Shown in pieces: positions 35,974-45,254 of a DNA stretch of 64,000 bases. The position numbers and the translations under genes are program-made. Each line of letters starts with the position of its first letter. The first letter of the stretch is position 1. Below the pieces are notes generated by a model that was not told where the DNA came from, did not search any database, and saw only the letters and a program-made list of their open reading frames with translations. This DNA comes from Nonlabens tegetincola (GTDB taxonomy: Bacteria; Bacteroidota; Bacteroidia; Flavobacteriales; Flavobacteriaceae): NCBI RefSeq assembly GCF_002954355.1, contig NZ_MQVV01000014.1, forward strand, positions 124,001 through 188,000. The letters run 5' to 3'.

Positions 35974-36266
35974 TAGTACGCATCGTTCAGATGGTTTTTG
36001 AAGAAAAACATATTTCTAGCTTCCAAACCATGTTTGATCATTATAAAGAACAAATATGTAATCAAGAAGGTTGTACCTTTTTAGAATTATATCAGGATAT
36101 AAATGAGCCTGAAAGATTTTTTACTTACAGTTATTGGGATTCAGAAGAGTGTTTAAATAAATACAGGAAATCTACGTTATTTAAGGAAGTTTGGCCTAAA
36201 ACAAAAGAAATGTTTGCCCAGCCTCCAACTGCATATTCAGTGCTTAAAAAAGTAAGTTTGTCATGA
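35970..36266 (+). CDS. Antibiotic biosynthesis monooxygenase (ABM) domain protein
   Basis: A 98-residue single-domain protein of the dimeric alpha-beta-barrel type. IVRIVQMVFEEKH, FLELYQDINEPERFFTYSYW and KEVWPKTKEMFAQPP match the ABM/YgiN-like pattern (beta strand, helix, beta strand, with W in the strand). Members are quinol monooxygenases or heme-degrading enzymes; the function here is unknown. It overlaps both neighbours by 4 bp and so is translationally coupled to gldF. Confidence 0.8.
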   Translation: MIVRIVQMVFEEKHISSFQTMFDHYKEQICNQEGCTFLELYQDINEPERFFTYSYWDSEECLNKYRKSTLFKEVWPKTKEMFAQPPTAYSVLKKVSLS

Positions 36267-36991
36267 GAGCTATCTTTATAAAGGAATGGAATGGATACTT
36301 TTCGTCCATCACTGGTTACTTGATAATAGGGTTGTTTTTATTGATCTTAGGATTGGTATTATTCGTATTTCGAGGAGAGTTTAATTTGTTGGACTACGGA
36401 TTTGCTGATGCTTCACCATTTTTTAGTTTATTACCTTGGTTGTTTTTGTTTTTAATTCCAGCCATAACTATGCGCAGTTTTACAACTGAGCTTCAATTAG
36501 GAACAATGGAAATGCTATATACTAGTCCATTAAGCATGCGAGCAATAATCGGTGGTAAGTTTATGGCTTCCTTTCTAATGATTTTAGTAGCGCTTGTTCC
36601 TACCATTTTGTATATCCTAAGTTTAGGATGGTTAGGTAATCCGCAATTTAATATTGATTTAGGAAGTGTTTTAGGTAGCTATCTAGGAGCTTTACTATTA
36701 GCAGCTAGCTATGTTTCGATAGGATTATTTGCAAGTAGTTTAACCAGTAATCAAATAATAGCATTTCTTCTAGCTGCAGTATTAAGTTTTGTTATGTATT
36801 TCGGATTTGAAGGATTAGCTAGTCAGTTATCTAGTAATGATTTTGTAGAGTCATTAGGTATGAAATATCATTATTCTAGCCTTTCCAGAGGCGTTCTAGA
36901 CACTCGAGATGTAACTTACTTCATAGTAATTTGTGTGTTCTTTTTCGCTTTAAGCGAAAACATATTAACCCTAAAACGTAAGAGGAAGTAA
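36263..36991 (+). CDS. gldF: Gliding motility ABC transporter permease GldF
   Basis: A 242-residue ABC-2 type permease with six hydrophobic segments. FKEWNGYFSSITGYLIIG-like start, PAITMRSFTTELQLGTMEMLYTSPLS and the overall length match GldF. Together with GldG and an ATPase (GldA, not in the window) it forms the transporter needed for gliding in Flavobacterium johnsoniae. It overlaps the ABM gene by 4 bp and is followed 1 bp later by gldG. Confidence 0.92.
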   Translation: MRAIFIKEWNGYFSSITGYLIIGLFLLILGLVLFVFRGEFNLLDYGFADASPFFSLLPWLFLFLIPAITMRSFTTELQLGTMEMLYTSPLSMRAIIGGKFMASFLMILVALVPTILYILSLGWLGNPQFNIDLGSVLGSYLGALLLAASYVSIGLFASSLTSNQIIAFLLAAVLSFVMYFGFEGLASQLSSNDFVESLGMKYHYSSLSRGVLDTRDVTYFIVICVFFFALSENILTLKRKRK

Positions 36992-36992
36992 T

Positions 36993-38693
36993 ATGAAATC
37001 CAGATTAAAACATATACTGTGGCCTAGTTTGATAATAGTAGGATTAATAATACTAAATTCTTTATATCATGAAAGGTTAGACCTTACTAAAGATAAAAGA
37101 TTTACTTTATCAAAGCAATCCAAAGAGCTGCTTACAAGAATTGACCAAGCTATGTATGTTCAAGTTCTTTTAGATGGTGATCTACCGGCTGAATTTAGAA
37201 AATTGAAATTAGAAACCAGGCAATTACTAGAAGAATTGTCTAACATCAATTCAAATGTAAAATTCGAGTTTATTAATCCGATAGCCGACTTGAATCAAAA
37301 TGAAACAGATAGAGTTGCGGCCCAACTAGCACAAGAAGGTATGAAACCAGCAGTTGCAAGTGTGCAGGAAGCTGGTAAAAATACCAAAGTACTTTTATTT
37401 CCTTATGCCAAGTTTTATTATAATGAAAAACAAGTGGTAACTCCATTATTAAAATCGGTAGCTGGTGCAAGTGCAGAAGATCGTGTAAACTCCAGTATTC
37501 AACAGTTAGAATATCAATTGATAGATGCCCTTAAAAGAGTTTCAACCAAAAAGTCAAAAACGATAGCCGTTTTACGTGATAGTGGTAATCTAACTGACAG
37601 GCAACTACAAGATTTTTTACAGTCTATTCAATCGTACTACAAGGCAGCACCTTATGCTATTGAATTTTTAAATGACAATGATAGTGTCCAACCACAAAAG
37701 GTATTAAATAGTCTTAAAAAATTCGATCTGGTGGTTGCTCCTAAACCTACTAAACCTTACAGTGAAATAAAAAAATATATACTAGATCAATATTTAATAG
37801 ATGGCGGAAAAATGCTTATGGCTGTAGACCCGATCATTATGGAGGATGACAGCCTAAGCAATTCACAAGCTAAAGCGTATGCTCTTCCTAGGTCTCTCAA
37901 TATTGACGAAATGCTATTTAGTTATGGATTGCGATTAAAAACTGGGTTAGTTCGTGATGAAAAGTTTGCACCTATAGCGCTAGCAGTAGGTCAAGGTAGA
38001 AATACTCAGTATGAAGCGTTCCCATGGCCTTATTATCCTGTTTCAAATTCTACGACAGATACGACTCAAACAGCTCAATCAATTATAAAAAATCTTGAGG
38101 ATGTAAAGTTTGAATATGCTGGAACTATTGATACCCTAAAAAATGATATCGAGAAAACGGTTTTATTAACCACTTCAAAAGCTACTCAACTAGTCACGCT
38201 ACCTGCTGCTGTGAGTTTAAATGAAATAGAAAAGCCTATTAATTCCCAGGCATTCAATTCAACTCAACAGCCGCTAGCAGTTCTAGCTCAAGGAAATTTC
38301 AAAAGTGCTTATAAAAATAGAGTGAAACCTATTATGTTGAAAGAACATTTGGACTATGGGAGATCTGGTGCATTAGTTCTTATCTCTGACGGTGATATAA
38401 TGAAAAATCAAATAATTGCTGGACAGGTTCAAGAATTAGGATATGATATAAAAACGGGAATGAGTTTTGGTAATAAGGAGTTTTTAATGAATACTATTAA
38501 TTACTTGTTGGATGATTCAGGTTTGATTTCCTTAAGGAATAAGGATATCATTATTCCATTTTTAGATGTCCAAAAAACGTATAATGATCGATTACAATGG
38601 CAATTAATCAATGTAATGATACCATTAGTTTTTGTTGCTCTACTAGCAGCTATCTTCTTGTTATTACGAAAACGTAAATATTCTAAAAAATAA
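36993..38693 (+). CDS. gldG: Gliding motility ABC transporter substrate-binding protein GldG
   Basis: A 566-residue protein with an N-terminal membrane helix (about residues 8-25) and a C-terminal one (about 540-560), flanking a large extracytoplasmic domain. LDLTKDKRFTLSKQSKELL-like sequence near residues 30-50 and SGALVLISDGDIMKNQ near 455 are typical of GldG. Adjacent to gldF in the usual order. A strong terminator follows its stop codon. Confidence 0.93.
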   Translation: MKSRLKHILWPSLIIVGLIILNSLYHERLDLTKDKRFTLSKQSKELLTRIDQAMYVQVLLDGDLPAEFRKLKLETRQLLEELSNINSNVKFEFINPIADLNQNETDRVAAQLAQEGMKPAVASVQEAGKNTKVLLFPYAKFYYNEKQVVTPLLKSVAGASAEDRVNSSIQQLEYQLIDALKRVSTKKSKTIAVLRDSGNLTDRQLQDFLQSIQSYYKAAPYAIEFLNDNDSVQPQKVLNSLKKFDLVVAPKPTKPYSEIKKYILDQYLIDGGKMLMAVDPIIMEDDSLSNSQAKAYALPRSLNIDEMLFSYGLRLKTGLVRDEKFAPIALAVGQGRNTQYEAFPWPYYPVSNSTTDTTQTAQSIIKNLEDVKFEYAGTIDTLKNDIEKTVLLTTSKATQLVTLPAAVSLNEIEKPINSQAFNSTQQPLAVLAQGNFKSAYKNRVKPIMLKEHLDYGRSGALVLISDGDIMKNQIIAGQVQELGYDIKTGMSFGNKEFLMNTINYLLDDSGLISLRNKDIIIPFLDVQKTYNDRLQWQLINVMIPLVFVALLAAIFLLLRKRKYSKK

Positions 38694-38729
38694 AAGGTAA
38701 TTACTGAATGAGCATCAGTAATTACCTTT
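38693..38729 (+). terminator. gldG operon terminator
   Basis: Perfect 15-bp stem (38693-38707 with 38715-38729, core GGTAATTACTGA/TCAGTAATTACC), loop ATGAGCA. It also faces the convergent ychF gene. Confidence 0.85.
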
Positions 38730-38750
38730 CAATATATGATTAATAAAGAT

Positions 38751-39845
38751 TTATACGTTGAATAGGAAATGCATTACATCACCGTCTTGAACGATGTATT
38801 CCTTACCTTCAACTTTAAGTTTACCAGCTTCTTTCACTTTTTGTTCTGAGCCGTATTCTACGTAAGTGTCATATTTGATTACTTCGGCTCTAATGAATCC
38901 TTTTTCAAAATCGGTATGGATAACTCCAGCAGCTTGTGGCGCAGTAGCTCCTATATTGACGGTCCATGCTCTTACTTCTTTTACACCAGCTGTAAAATAA
39001 GTTTGTTGATTGAGTAATTTATAAGCAGATCTTATCAATTTTGCACTTCCTGGCTCTTCAAGACCAATATCAGCTAAGAACATTTGACGTTCTTCATAAT
39101 CATCCAACTCGTTTATATCAGCCTCGGTTCCAACAGCAAGTACAAGTACTTCAGCATTTTCATTTTTCACGGCTTCTTTAACTTGTTCTACATAGTCGTT
39201 ACCCGAAACAGCAGCATCGTCATTTACATTGCATAAATAAAGTACAGGTTTATCAGTGATAAGTTGCAACGGTTTTACAAATTCATCACGATCGTCTTGA
39301 TCAATTTCAACAGCTCTTACGCTTGTGCCGCTTTCTAAAGCTTCTTTAAGCTGTTCTAGTATTGCAAGTTCTTTTTGAGCTTCTTTATTACCAGTCTTTG
39401 CAGCCCTTTTAACTTTTTCTAGCTTTTTTTCTACAGTTTCTAGGTCTTTTAATTGAAGTTCAATATCAATCGTTTCCTTATCTCTTATAGGGTCTACACT
39501 ACCATCTACATGAACAATGTTATCGTTTTCAAAACATCTTAAAACATGAATAATAGCATCGGTCTCTCTAATATTCCCTAAAAATTGATTACCTAAACCT
39601 TCACCTTTACTGGCTCCTTTTACTAAACCTGCAATGTCAACTATTTCTACAGTAGCAGGAATTACCTTTTCTGGTTGTACAAGTTCTTCAAGTTTTGATA
39701 ATCTAGGATCTGGTACATTAACAACACCTACATTAGGTTCTATTGTACAAAATGGGAAGTTGGCACTTTGTGCCTTGGCATTTGATAAACAATTGAATAA
39801 GGTTGATTTTCCAACATTAGGTAATCCTACAATTCCTGCTTTCAT
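38751..39845 (-). CDS. ychF: Redox-regulated ATPase YchF (Obg-family)
   Basis: A 364-residue universal P-loop NTPase, the bacterial OLA1 homologue, which prefers ATP and binds ribosomes. Walker A GLPNVGKS is at residues 7-14. NFPFCTIEPNVG (switch), DIAGLVKGASKGEGLGNQFL, and the C-terminal TGS-like domain ending in YIVQDGDVMHFLFNV are all present. A TATATTTG box about 100 bp upstream is its likely promoter. Single gene. Confidence 0.95.
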   Translation of the reverse strand: MKAGIVGLPNVGKSTLFNCLSNAKAQSANFPFCTIEPNVGVVNVPDPRLSKLEELVQPEKVIPATVEIVDIAGLVKGASKGEGLGNQFLGNIRETDAIIHVLRCFENDNIVHVDGSVDPIRDKETIDIELQLKDLETVEKKLEKVKRAAKTGNKEAQKELAILEQLKEALESGTSVRAVEIDQDDRDEFVKPLQLITDKPVLYLCNVNDDAAVSGNDYVEQVKEAVKNENAEVLVLAVGTEADINELDDYEERQMFLADIGLEEPGSAKLIRSAYKLLNQQTYFTAGVKEVRAWTVNIGATAPQAAGVIHTDFEKGFIRAEVIKYDTYVEYGSEQKVKEAGKLKVEGKEYIVQDGDVMHFLFNV

Positions 39846-39942
39846 TACTAAACAATTTTATGAGATTCACATATCTTCCAAATTTTCTTTTGCATCGTCC
39901 TGATCAATTATGAAAAGATATGTTGTTTGTTTTTAAAGGCTG

Positions 39943-39950
39943 CAAATATA
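39943..39950 (-). promoter_or_regulatory. Probable ychF -7 box
   Basis: The minus strand reads TATATTTG (TAnnTTTG), leaving a leader of about 90 bases before the ychF ATG. Confidence 0.5.
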
Positions 39951-39998
39951 CAAGTAAAGCATCTTTAATTAGTTAGTTTCAAAAAGTAGAGCGTAAAA

Positions 39999-40026
39999 AA
40001 AATCCTCTTTTATCGAAGAGGATTTT
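39999..40026 (-). terminator. Terminator of the ECF/DUF4252 module
   Basis: Stem AAAATCCTCTT/AAGAGGATTTT with loop TTATCG, followed on the minus strand by a T-run. It lies 20 bp past the stop of the second DUF4252 gene. Confidence 0.85.
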
Positions 40027-40046
40027 ATAAGTGAATTATTTCTAAT

Positions 40047-40664
40047 CTACTGAATATTAATACCACTGTTTTCTAGGGCTTCTTTAATACTATCTTCATC
40101 AATGTTGTTATCGCTATCGGTTTTAATCCCAAACCCTTCAAGCATATTCTTTACCTTTTGTTCGTCAAGATCACTGTTTTCTAACTCTTTCATCATTTTC
40201 ATGATATCATTAAGATTCATATTGTCACCTGTGATTCGGGCAAGTCCCATTCCTACTTTTGGCATATTTGCATACACTAGAACCTCATCGATAGCATCCT
40301 TTTCTCCTTCATACACTAGATGAACTTTCATATCATCAGAACTATGTCTCATCAATGTTTTATAAGAATCACTTTTAAGAATTTTATCTAAGCGTTCTCT
40401 TTCTTCTTCAAAATTTACTTTTTTAGCATCCTTAGGTAGTGCTACCAGATTAATTTTGTTAATGGATTCATAGGCTTTTTGTGAATCTTCACTCATGTTA
40501 TCCATTTTAAAACCTACGATACCCTTAGGTACACTGGTGGACAGATATCCATCCTTTTCCTGAGTATCAACAAGAAATTTTTGTAAGCTATCCTCTTTTT
40601 CACAGGAAACCAAGGCAAGAGCAAGGAATAAACTAGTTCCTATAAGTTTGATTAAATTTTTCAT
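40047..40664 (-). CDS. DUF4252 lipoprotein
   Basis: About 205 residues. The start KNLIKLIGTSLFLALALVSCEKED is a lipoprotein signal with the lipobox ending at Cys. The mature part is charged, mixed alpha/beta, with VHLVYEGEKDAIDEVLVYANMP, in the style of DUF4252. ATG at 40664 is preferred to an in-frame start 51 bp upstream because it gives a proper signal peptide. Last gene of the sigma/anti-sigma/DUF4252 module. Function unknown; probably a cell-envelope stress product. Confidence 0.78.
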   Translation of the reverse strand: MKNLIKLIGTSLFLALALVSCEKEDSLQKFLVDTQEKDGYLSTSVPKGIVGFKMDNMSEDSQKAYESINKINLVALPKDAKKVNFEEERERLDKILKSDSYKTLMRHSSDDMKVHLVYEGEKDAIDEVLVYANMPKVGMGLARITGDNMNLNDIMKMMKELENSDLDEQKVKNMLEGFGIKTDSDNNIDEDSIKEALENSGINIQ

Positions 40665-40692
40665 AGTAGTTTGATTTAATGGTTTATAAATT

Positions 40693-40722
40693 ACACCTCT
40701 TGTAATTTTATACAAGAGGTGT
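40693..40722 (-). terminator. Stem-loop between the two DUF4252 genes
   Basis: Perfect 12-bp stem ACACCTCTTGTA/TACAAGAGGTGT with a six-base A/T loop. On the minus strand it lies 10 bp after the first DUF4252 stop; the weak T-run suggests partial termination, which would lower the second gene's expression. Confidence 0.65.
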
Positions 40723-40732
40723 TAATTGTGTT

Positions 40733-41256
40733 TTACTCCTGAGTGGCTTGTTCAATCTGTTTTTGTCCAGGAACATTAAGCTTTTCAGTGATTTTTGAAA
40801 CTTGATCTAGATCTAGGTCACCGGTGATAACAAGAAATACGGCATTAGGTTCATCGCTATTTACGTTATTGATAAGCATTACCAATTCGCGTATTTTTTT
40901 ATCAGAGCTACCCTTGCGCATGTGGAATGTAAATAATTGACCATCCTCTTTAACATGCATCAACTTAACTAGCTTTTTTGATTCGATATACTTATTTGCC
41001 ATTGCGGCCATACGAGTAGCACTTTCTGGATTATCGGTAGCATACACACGTAATTCAGTAAGCTTATCTATCATCTTTTTCATCTCCTTAACCTCTTCAT
41101 CTTGGGAATTAAAGTCAATGTTTGCAATAAGGCCAAACATTTCACTCGTTACCACTGTTTCTGATGTGTTTTTAAGATTGCCCATGGCATCTAGGTTTTG
41201 AGCAGTTGTGTAGGTTACACTTAGAATAAATACTGCTAGGTATAATAACTTTTCAT
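40733..41256 (-). CDS. DUF4252 exported protein, start region with an apparent one-base deletion
   Basis: About 173 residues expected. An open frame of 150 residues (from MGNLKNTSE at 41185) has the DUF4252 pattern (MKKMIDKLTELRVYATDN, KIRELVMLINNVNSDEPNAVFLVITGDL). In-frame sequence upstream reads LLYLAVFILSVTYTTAQNLDA, a signal peptide, but the ATG at 41254-41256 is one base out of frame with it. Adding one A to the AAAA run just after the ATG (plus strand TTTT, 41250-41253) gives a start M-K-K-L-L-Y-L followed by that signal peptide. Probably a sequencing error. Third gene of the ECF module. Confidence 0.78.
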
Positions 41257-41287
41257 TGTTGTACTTTTTTGTGATTGTGATTGTTTT

Positions 41288-41749
41288 CTATTTTACTAAT
41301 TGTATAATGGGTTCTGTTTTTTGATTAACATGTTTAACAGGTGCCAGTTTACTTTTTCCTTTATTAAATTTCTCACTGACTAATTTCAGTGCATCCATTG
41401 TTGCAGCATAGGCTTCTTCTGGAGATTCGTAAGTTCCTAAATCTGCTTTTTGATTATAAGAATAAAACCCAGCGCCAACTGCTATTAGAAATGAGAATCC
41501 TGCGGCGATTGCTAGACCTTTCCAATTAGAAAAGCCTGTTTCATTACTAGTGGAATGTGCTGGTATCGCTTTCGCGAAAGCGTCAAATTCAATATCCTCT
41601 TCTACAGCATCATCTTCAAAAGTTTTGAACATGGCAGAATACATTTTGTGTTCTGGAGCTATATCATTTGAATTGAAATAGTCTCTCAATTGCTGCTCCT
41701 CGGTTAAAGAGGTATTGCCTTCCCAATATTTTTGTAATAATTCATTCAT
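41288..41749 (-). CDS. Small membrane protein, probable anti-sigma factor
   Basis: A 153-residue protein: an N-terminal cytoplasmic part of about 75 residues (LLQKYWEGNTSLTEEQQLRDYF, the start often seen in Bacteroidota anti-sigma partners), one transmembrane helix (about residues 82-100, GLAIAAGFSFLIAVGAGFY), and a short periplasmic tail. It overlaps the sigma gene by 4 bp. Position and layout suggest it holds the sigma factor at the membrane. Palindrome copy 7 lies in frame as A-F-A-K-A in the cytoplasmic part. Confidence 0.72.
   Translation of the reverse strand: MNELLQKYWEGNTSLTEEQQLRDYFNSNDIAPEHKMYSAMFKTFEDDAVEEDIEFDAFAKAIPAHSTSNETGFSNWKGLAIAAGFSFLIAVGAGFYSYNQKADLGTYESPEEAYAATMDALKLVSEKFNKGKSKLAPVKHVNQKTEPIIQLVK
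41567..41582. repeat. Palindrome copy 7
   Basis: Perfect CGCTTTCGCGAAAGCG inside the anti-sigma-like gene, read on the minus strand as A-F-A-K-A. Confidence 0.95.
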
Positions 41750-42255
41750 GCTATGTCTGCTTTAAAATGAGACTCTAATTTTTCTTTGAGCATTTTACGA
41801 GCTCTACTCAAACTTACTCGAACAGCTGTTGATTTCATTCCCATTATTTGTTCAATGGATTCAAAATCATACTGTTTAATATCTCTTAATTCCAGAATCG
41901 TTTTATACTGTTCTGGTAGTTCTTTAATCATTTTTTGTACCAGTTTAACTTGTGCCCGTCGTTCTAATTCTTCTTGAGCATTACGTTCATCATACTCATA
42001 ATTGTTGTGAACAATTTTAAGATGACTGGCCTGTTTACTTTTAAGTCTATCTAATGAATAATTACGAGTCATTTGCATGGCATAAGCCTCTTTATTATTG
42101 ATAGAACTCAAGCTGTCTTTTTTCTCCCAAAGCTTTACCATTACTTCTTGTACGGCATCTGCTGCCTCATCAGAAGAACTTAAAAGTCTTTTAGCGAGAA
42201 AGTACATTTTGTTTTGTACTTCTTTAAAAGTATTTACAAAAGTTGTTTGGTTCAT
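41746..42255 (-). CDS. ECF-type RNA polymerase sigma factor
   Basis: A 169-residue sigma-70 family protein with only regions 2 and 4. Region 2 has FLAKRLLSSSDEAADAVQEVMVKLW and NKEAYAMQMTRNYSLDRLK. Region 4 has LPEQYKTILELRDIKQYDFESI then MKSTAVRVSLSRARKMLKE. ATG at 42255 (NQTTFVNTFKEVQ) is the natural family start; an in-frame extension 39 bp longer is less likely. Heads the operon sigma, anti-sigma, DUF4252, DUF4252, a recurring set in Flavobacteriia. The signal sensed is unknown. Confidence 0.88.
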   Translation of the reverse strand: MNQTTFVNTFKEVQNKMYFLAKRLLSSSDEAADAVQEVMVKLWEKKDSLSSINNKEAYAMQMTRNYSLDRLKSKQASHLKIVHNNYEYDERNAQEELERRAQVKLVQKMIKELPEQYKTILELRDIKQYDFESIEQIMGMKSTAVRVSLSRARKMLKEKLESHFKADIA

Positions 42256-42456
42256 TGTTGTGGTTCTATTATCATGACGAGGACCTTCAAACATTGTTAC
42301 AAAATGAAAATAAAAAATCGTAAATTATTGTAAGATAGATTGTTGCTTTTGTAATGATAGGTGGTTTCAAGTAAAATTAGGTGAAATATACAGGTTCAAG
42401 GGGAAATTTATGGCAATGTTTTTGTGATTACTTTTACTTACATTTACTACAAATTG

Positions 42457-43872
42457 ATGAGAATGAATATTAAAAAGCTTTTGATAATACTGGTATTGGC
42501 AGTATCGGTAACAGCGTGTTTTGATGACAACGATGATGTTTTTGCCAGTGGCAATACGGTTAAAAATTTTGTTTATCGAGGTATGAACGCTTTCTATTTA
42601 TACAAAGCCGATGTGCCTGTTTTAGATAACGATCGATTTGCGACGGTAGCAGACCTAGAAGAATATCATGCACAATTTCCATCACCAGAATCCTTTTTTA
42701 GTTCCTTGATTTTTGAACCAGAAAATGTAGATAAATTTAGTGTCATTTTTGAAGATTACGTAGTCCTACAAAATGTGTTATCAGGTCAAAATTTAAGCAA
42801 TGGAATGGAATTTGGTCTCGTGGCCGAGGATGGAAGTGCATCCGACATCTTTGGTTATGTAAGATACGTTCAGCCTAATTCTGATGCCGATTTGCAAGGT
42901 GTGACCAGAGGAATGGTTTTTAACGGGATTAATGGCATACGACTTACACGAAATAACTTTCAAACCTTATTGTCGCAAGATTCTTACAGTATTGATCTGG
43001 CTACACTATCGGGTAGAACGACAACATCAACTGGAAATTCAATCGCATTAAATAAACAGGTGCTTCAAGAGAATCCTATTTTATTATCTAAGGTCATAGA
43101 TCAAGGTTCTCAAAAGATAGGCTACTTGATGTATACTAGTTTTCTATCCCAATTTGATGAGGATTTAAATAATGTATTTGCTAATTTCCAAGCTCAAGGT
43201 GTTACACATTTAGTATTGGACTTGCGATATAATGGTGGCGGATCGGTCAATAGTGCGATCACTCTTGCCAGTATGATATCTGGTAACCCAACTAGTGATG
43301 TTTTCTCAACCGAAGAATGGAATCCAGATGTACAACAATTTTTTCTAGATAATAATCCAGAAAGACTTACTAATTTCTTTAGACGTACAACTATTAATAA
43401 CAATGCATTAAATACACTTAATCTAGACAAGGTACATATTATTACCACAGGTAGCAGTGCTAGTGCGAGTGAACTTGTCATAAATGGATTAGACCCTTAT
43501 ATAGATGTAGTTCAAGTAGGTGACCATACAGCAGGTAAATTTCAAGCCAGTATTACTCTATACGACAGCCCAGATTTTTCATTTAATAATGTTAATCCTT
43601 CTCACAGGTATGCTATGCAACCTTTAGTTTTAAAAAGTGTTAATAGTGCAGGAGTTACAGATTATTTTGATGGTCTTGCTCCTGATATCAGAATACTTGA
43701 GGATTTTGAAAATTTAGGTGAGTTAGGTGATGAAAACGAGCCTTTATTAAAAGCATGTTTAGATGATATAGCTTTAAATGGAAGATTACAAAATAGAACT
43801 AGTCAACCTGAATTCCAACTTATAAGTGATAGTAAGGACTTTAAGCTACTAGGTAATGATATGTGGAAATAA
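42457..43872 (+). CDS. S41 family C-terminal-processing-like peptidase, lipoprotein
   Basis: About 471 residues. The lipoprotein signal ends in LAVSVTAC. A degenerate PDZ-like region (about 140-190) precedes the tail-specific protease fold, with YLMYTSFLSQF, VLDLRYNGGGSVNSAI, the catalytic Ser in GSSASASELV and the Lys in DHTAGKFQAS. ATG at 42457 is preferred to the upstream in-frame ATT/ATG region because it starts the signal peptide directly. The next gene begins 1 bp after its stop. It is divergent from the ECF sigma gene. Confidence 0.85.
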   Translation: MRMNIKKLLIILVLAVSVTACFDDNDDVFASGNTVKNFVYRGMNAFYLYKADVPVLDNDRFATVADLEEYHAQFPSPESFFSSLIFEPENVDKFSVIFEDYVVLQNVLSGQNLSNGMEFGLVAEDGSASDIFGYVRYVQPNSDADLQGVTRGMVFNGINGIRLTRNNFQTLLSQDSYSIDLATLSGRTTTSTGNSIALNKQVLQENPILLSKVIDQGSQKIGYLMYTSFLSQFDEDLNNVFANFQAQGVTHLVLDLRYNGGGSVNSAITLASMISGNPTSDVFSTEEWNPDVQQFFLDNNPERLTNFFRRTTINNNALNTLNLDKVHIITTGSSASASELVINGLDPYIDVVQVGDHTAGKFQASITLYDSPDFSFNNVNPSHRYAMQPLVLKSVNSAGVTDYFDGLAPDIRILEDFENLGELGDENEPLLKACLDDIALNGRLQNRTSQPEFQLISDSKDFKLLGNDMWK

Positions 43873-43873
43873 A

Positions 43874-45184
43874 ATGAATAGCATTGTGAATTTTACCAAA
43901 TTTCCAGCATACGTAATTATAATCGTTACACTTTTCTCTTCACAGATTAATGCTCAAAAGCAATACTTCGATCAGTTTGGTGAGGCGTTGACAAAAAAAG
44001 AGTTTAGGAAATTAAAGCGTAAGGGTAGTGATAGCTTACTTGAAATAACCAGTATGGATAATCAAGTGAATGAATTACGCCTGAGACGTAAAATTGTAGA
44101 GGTCTCAAATTCTAACGAAGAAATTAATACTATAAATCAAATCACAGGAAATAGTTTTGATACTGAGCAGCCTTTACTAATTCTTTATTATCCAACTATT
44201 GAAGAGGCAACTTTAGTAAGGGATGAATTACTAATTTCTAAACATTGGTACACACGAGAATATGCTATTATACTCAGAGAAATAAATAAATCCTTGGGTA
44301 ATATTCTAATTGTTGCTGGGCCTAATCCATTTAATATAAAACTACCAGGAATATATAATGATGATTTAAATTACTTTAAGTACACTTACTTCAATTCTAA
44401 AATAAGTACTGCGTCATTTTTTTATCTATCAGAAGAAAACTCGTTTATTGAACCTATAGATTTTATGATTACTTATGCTTCTCTTAATCAAAGGAAATGG
44501 ATAAGTATTAAAGATTATGAACCAGTAAAAAATGATTCTGTGACCGAGGAGATTGTAACAGTAAATAACTTGTTACAGCCTACAAAAGTCCCTAAAACTA
44601 ATCAATTGGTAAAAAAGATTGAATACTTTACACTCAATCAATCTAAAGTATTTAAAGTGATACATGAAATGGATGAAGTAAAAACCATTGATACGGTATT
44701 GCGTAATAATCTGGCAGATTATTTATTTGATATCTCAGGCCAAGTAGTAGAACGTAATGATACTATAGTAATTGATTTTAATAAATACTATACGTACCAG
44801 GATTACAGTTTAATTTATGAGATAAAACGCCGATTAAAAAGAACGGTAGAACGAGAGGATAATCAAAAATATTTTCATGTAGTAGAACCAGGTTCTCTAT
44901 ACATACCAGAAGAAGGATATTATGATTTTGAGGATAATATTAGAAAAACTTTTTTACCAGAATATTCTAATCATTTAGGTAGTTTAATAGTCATTTTCCC
45001 AGATGGTAAAATGACCTTAAGTAATAGTGAGGAATTTGAATTTGACATCTATGATCTTTTAGATTACGAGAAATTTAAACGAACTAGAGAAAGATGGTAT
45101 AAAAATAATACGTCAATGGGAATCGTTACTCCTAGTGTACAAGAACCTCGAAAACAATTCAATCCTGCTTTATTAAATCAGTAG
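43874..45184 (+). CDS. Exported protein of unknown function
   Basis: A 436-residue protein that I do not recognise. The N-terminus has a signal peptide ending near INAQ (about residue 28). The rest is soluble, charged, without Cys clusters or repeats; LLILYYPTIEEATLVRDELL suggests a thioredoxin-like strand-helix but lacks the CxxC. The chosen ATG at 43874 follows the S41 peptidase stop by 1 bp, so it is probably cotranscribed with the protease and could be its partner or substrate. Confidence 0.6.
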   Translation: MNSIVNFTKFPAYVIIIVTLFSSQINAQKQYFDQFGEALTKKEFRKLKRKGSDSLLEITSMDNQVNELRLRRKIVEVSNSNEEINTINQITGNSFDTEQPLLILYYPTIEEATLVRDELLISKHWYTREYAIILREINKSLGNILIVAGPNPFNIKLPGIYNDDLNYFKYTYFNSKISTASFFYLSEENSFIEPIDFMITYASLNQRKWISIKDYEPVKNDSVTEEIVTVNNLLQPTKVPKTNQLVKKIEYFTLNQSKVFKVIHEMDEVKTIDTVLRNNLADYLFDISGQVVERNDTIVIDFNKYYTYQDYSLIYEIKRRLKRTVEREDNQKYFHVVEPGSLYIPEEGYYDFEDNIRKTFLPEYSNHLGSLIVIFPDGKMTLSNSEEFEFDIYDLLDYEKFKRTRERWYKNNTSMGIVTPSVQEPRKQFNPALLNQ

Positions 45185-45254
45185 CGTTAACAAGTTTTTA
45201 ATGATTTCTTTTTGTCATTCGTTTGTATTTTAGTGCTCTTAACTAAAATAACTC

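Noticed and set aside
36942-36960. Inverted repeat TTTTCGCTT-T-AAGCGAAAA at the end of gldF
   Set aside because: It looks like the 16-mer palindrome but lacks the TCGCGA centre and has an odd spacer. It is in coding sequence, and no second copy was seen.
35141-36991. Programmed frameshifting in the SAM hydrolase-type gene
   Set aside because: The shift site is a plain GGG run without a slippery heptamer or a clear downstream structure, and four other genes show the same kind of break. A sequencing error is simpler.
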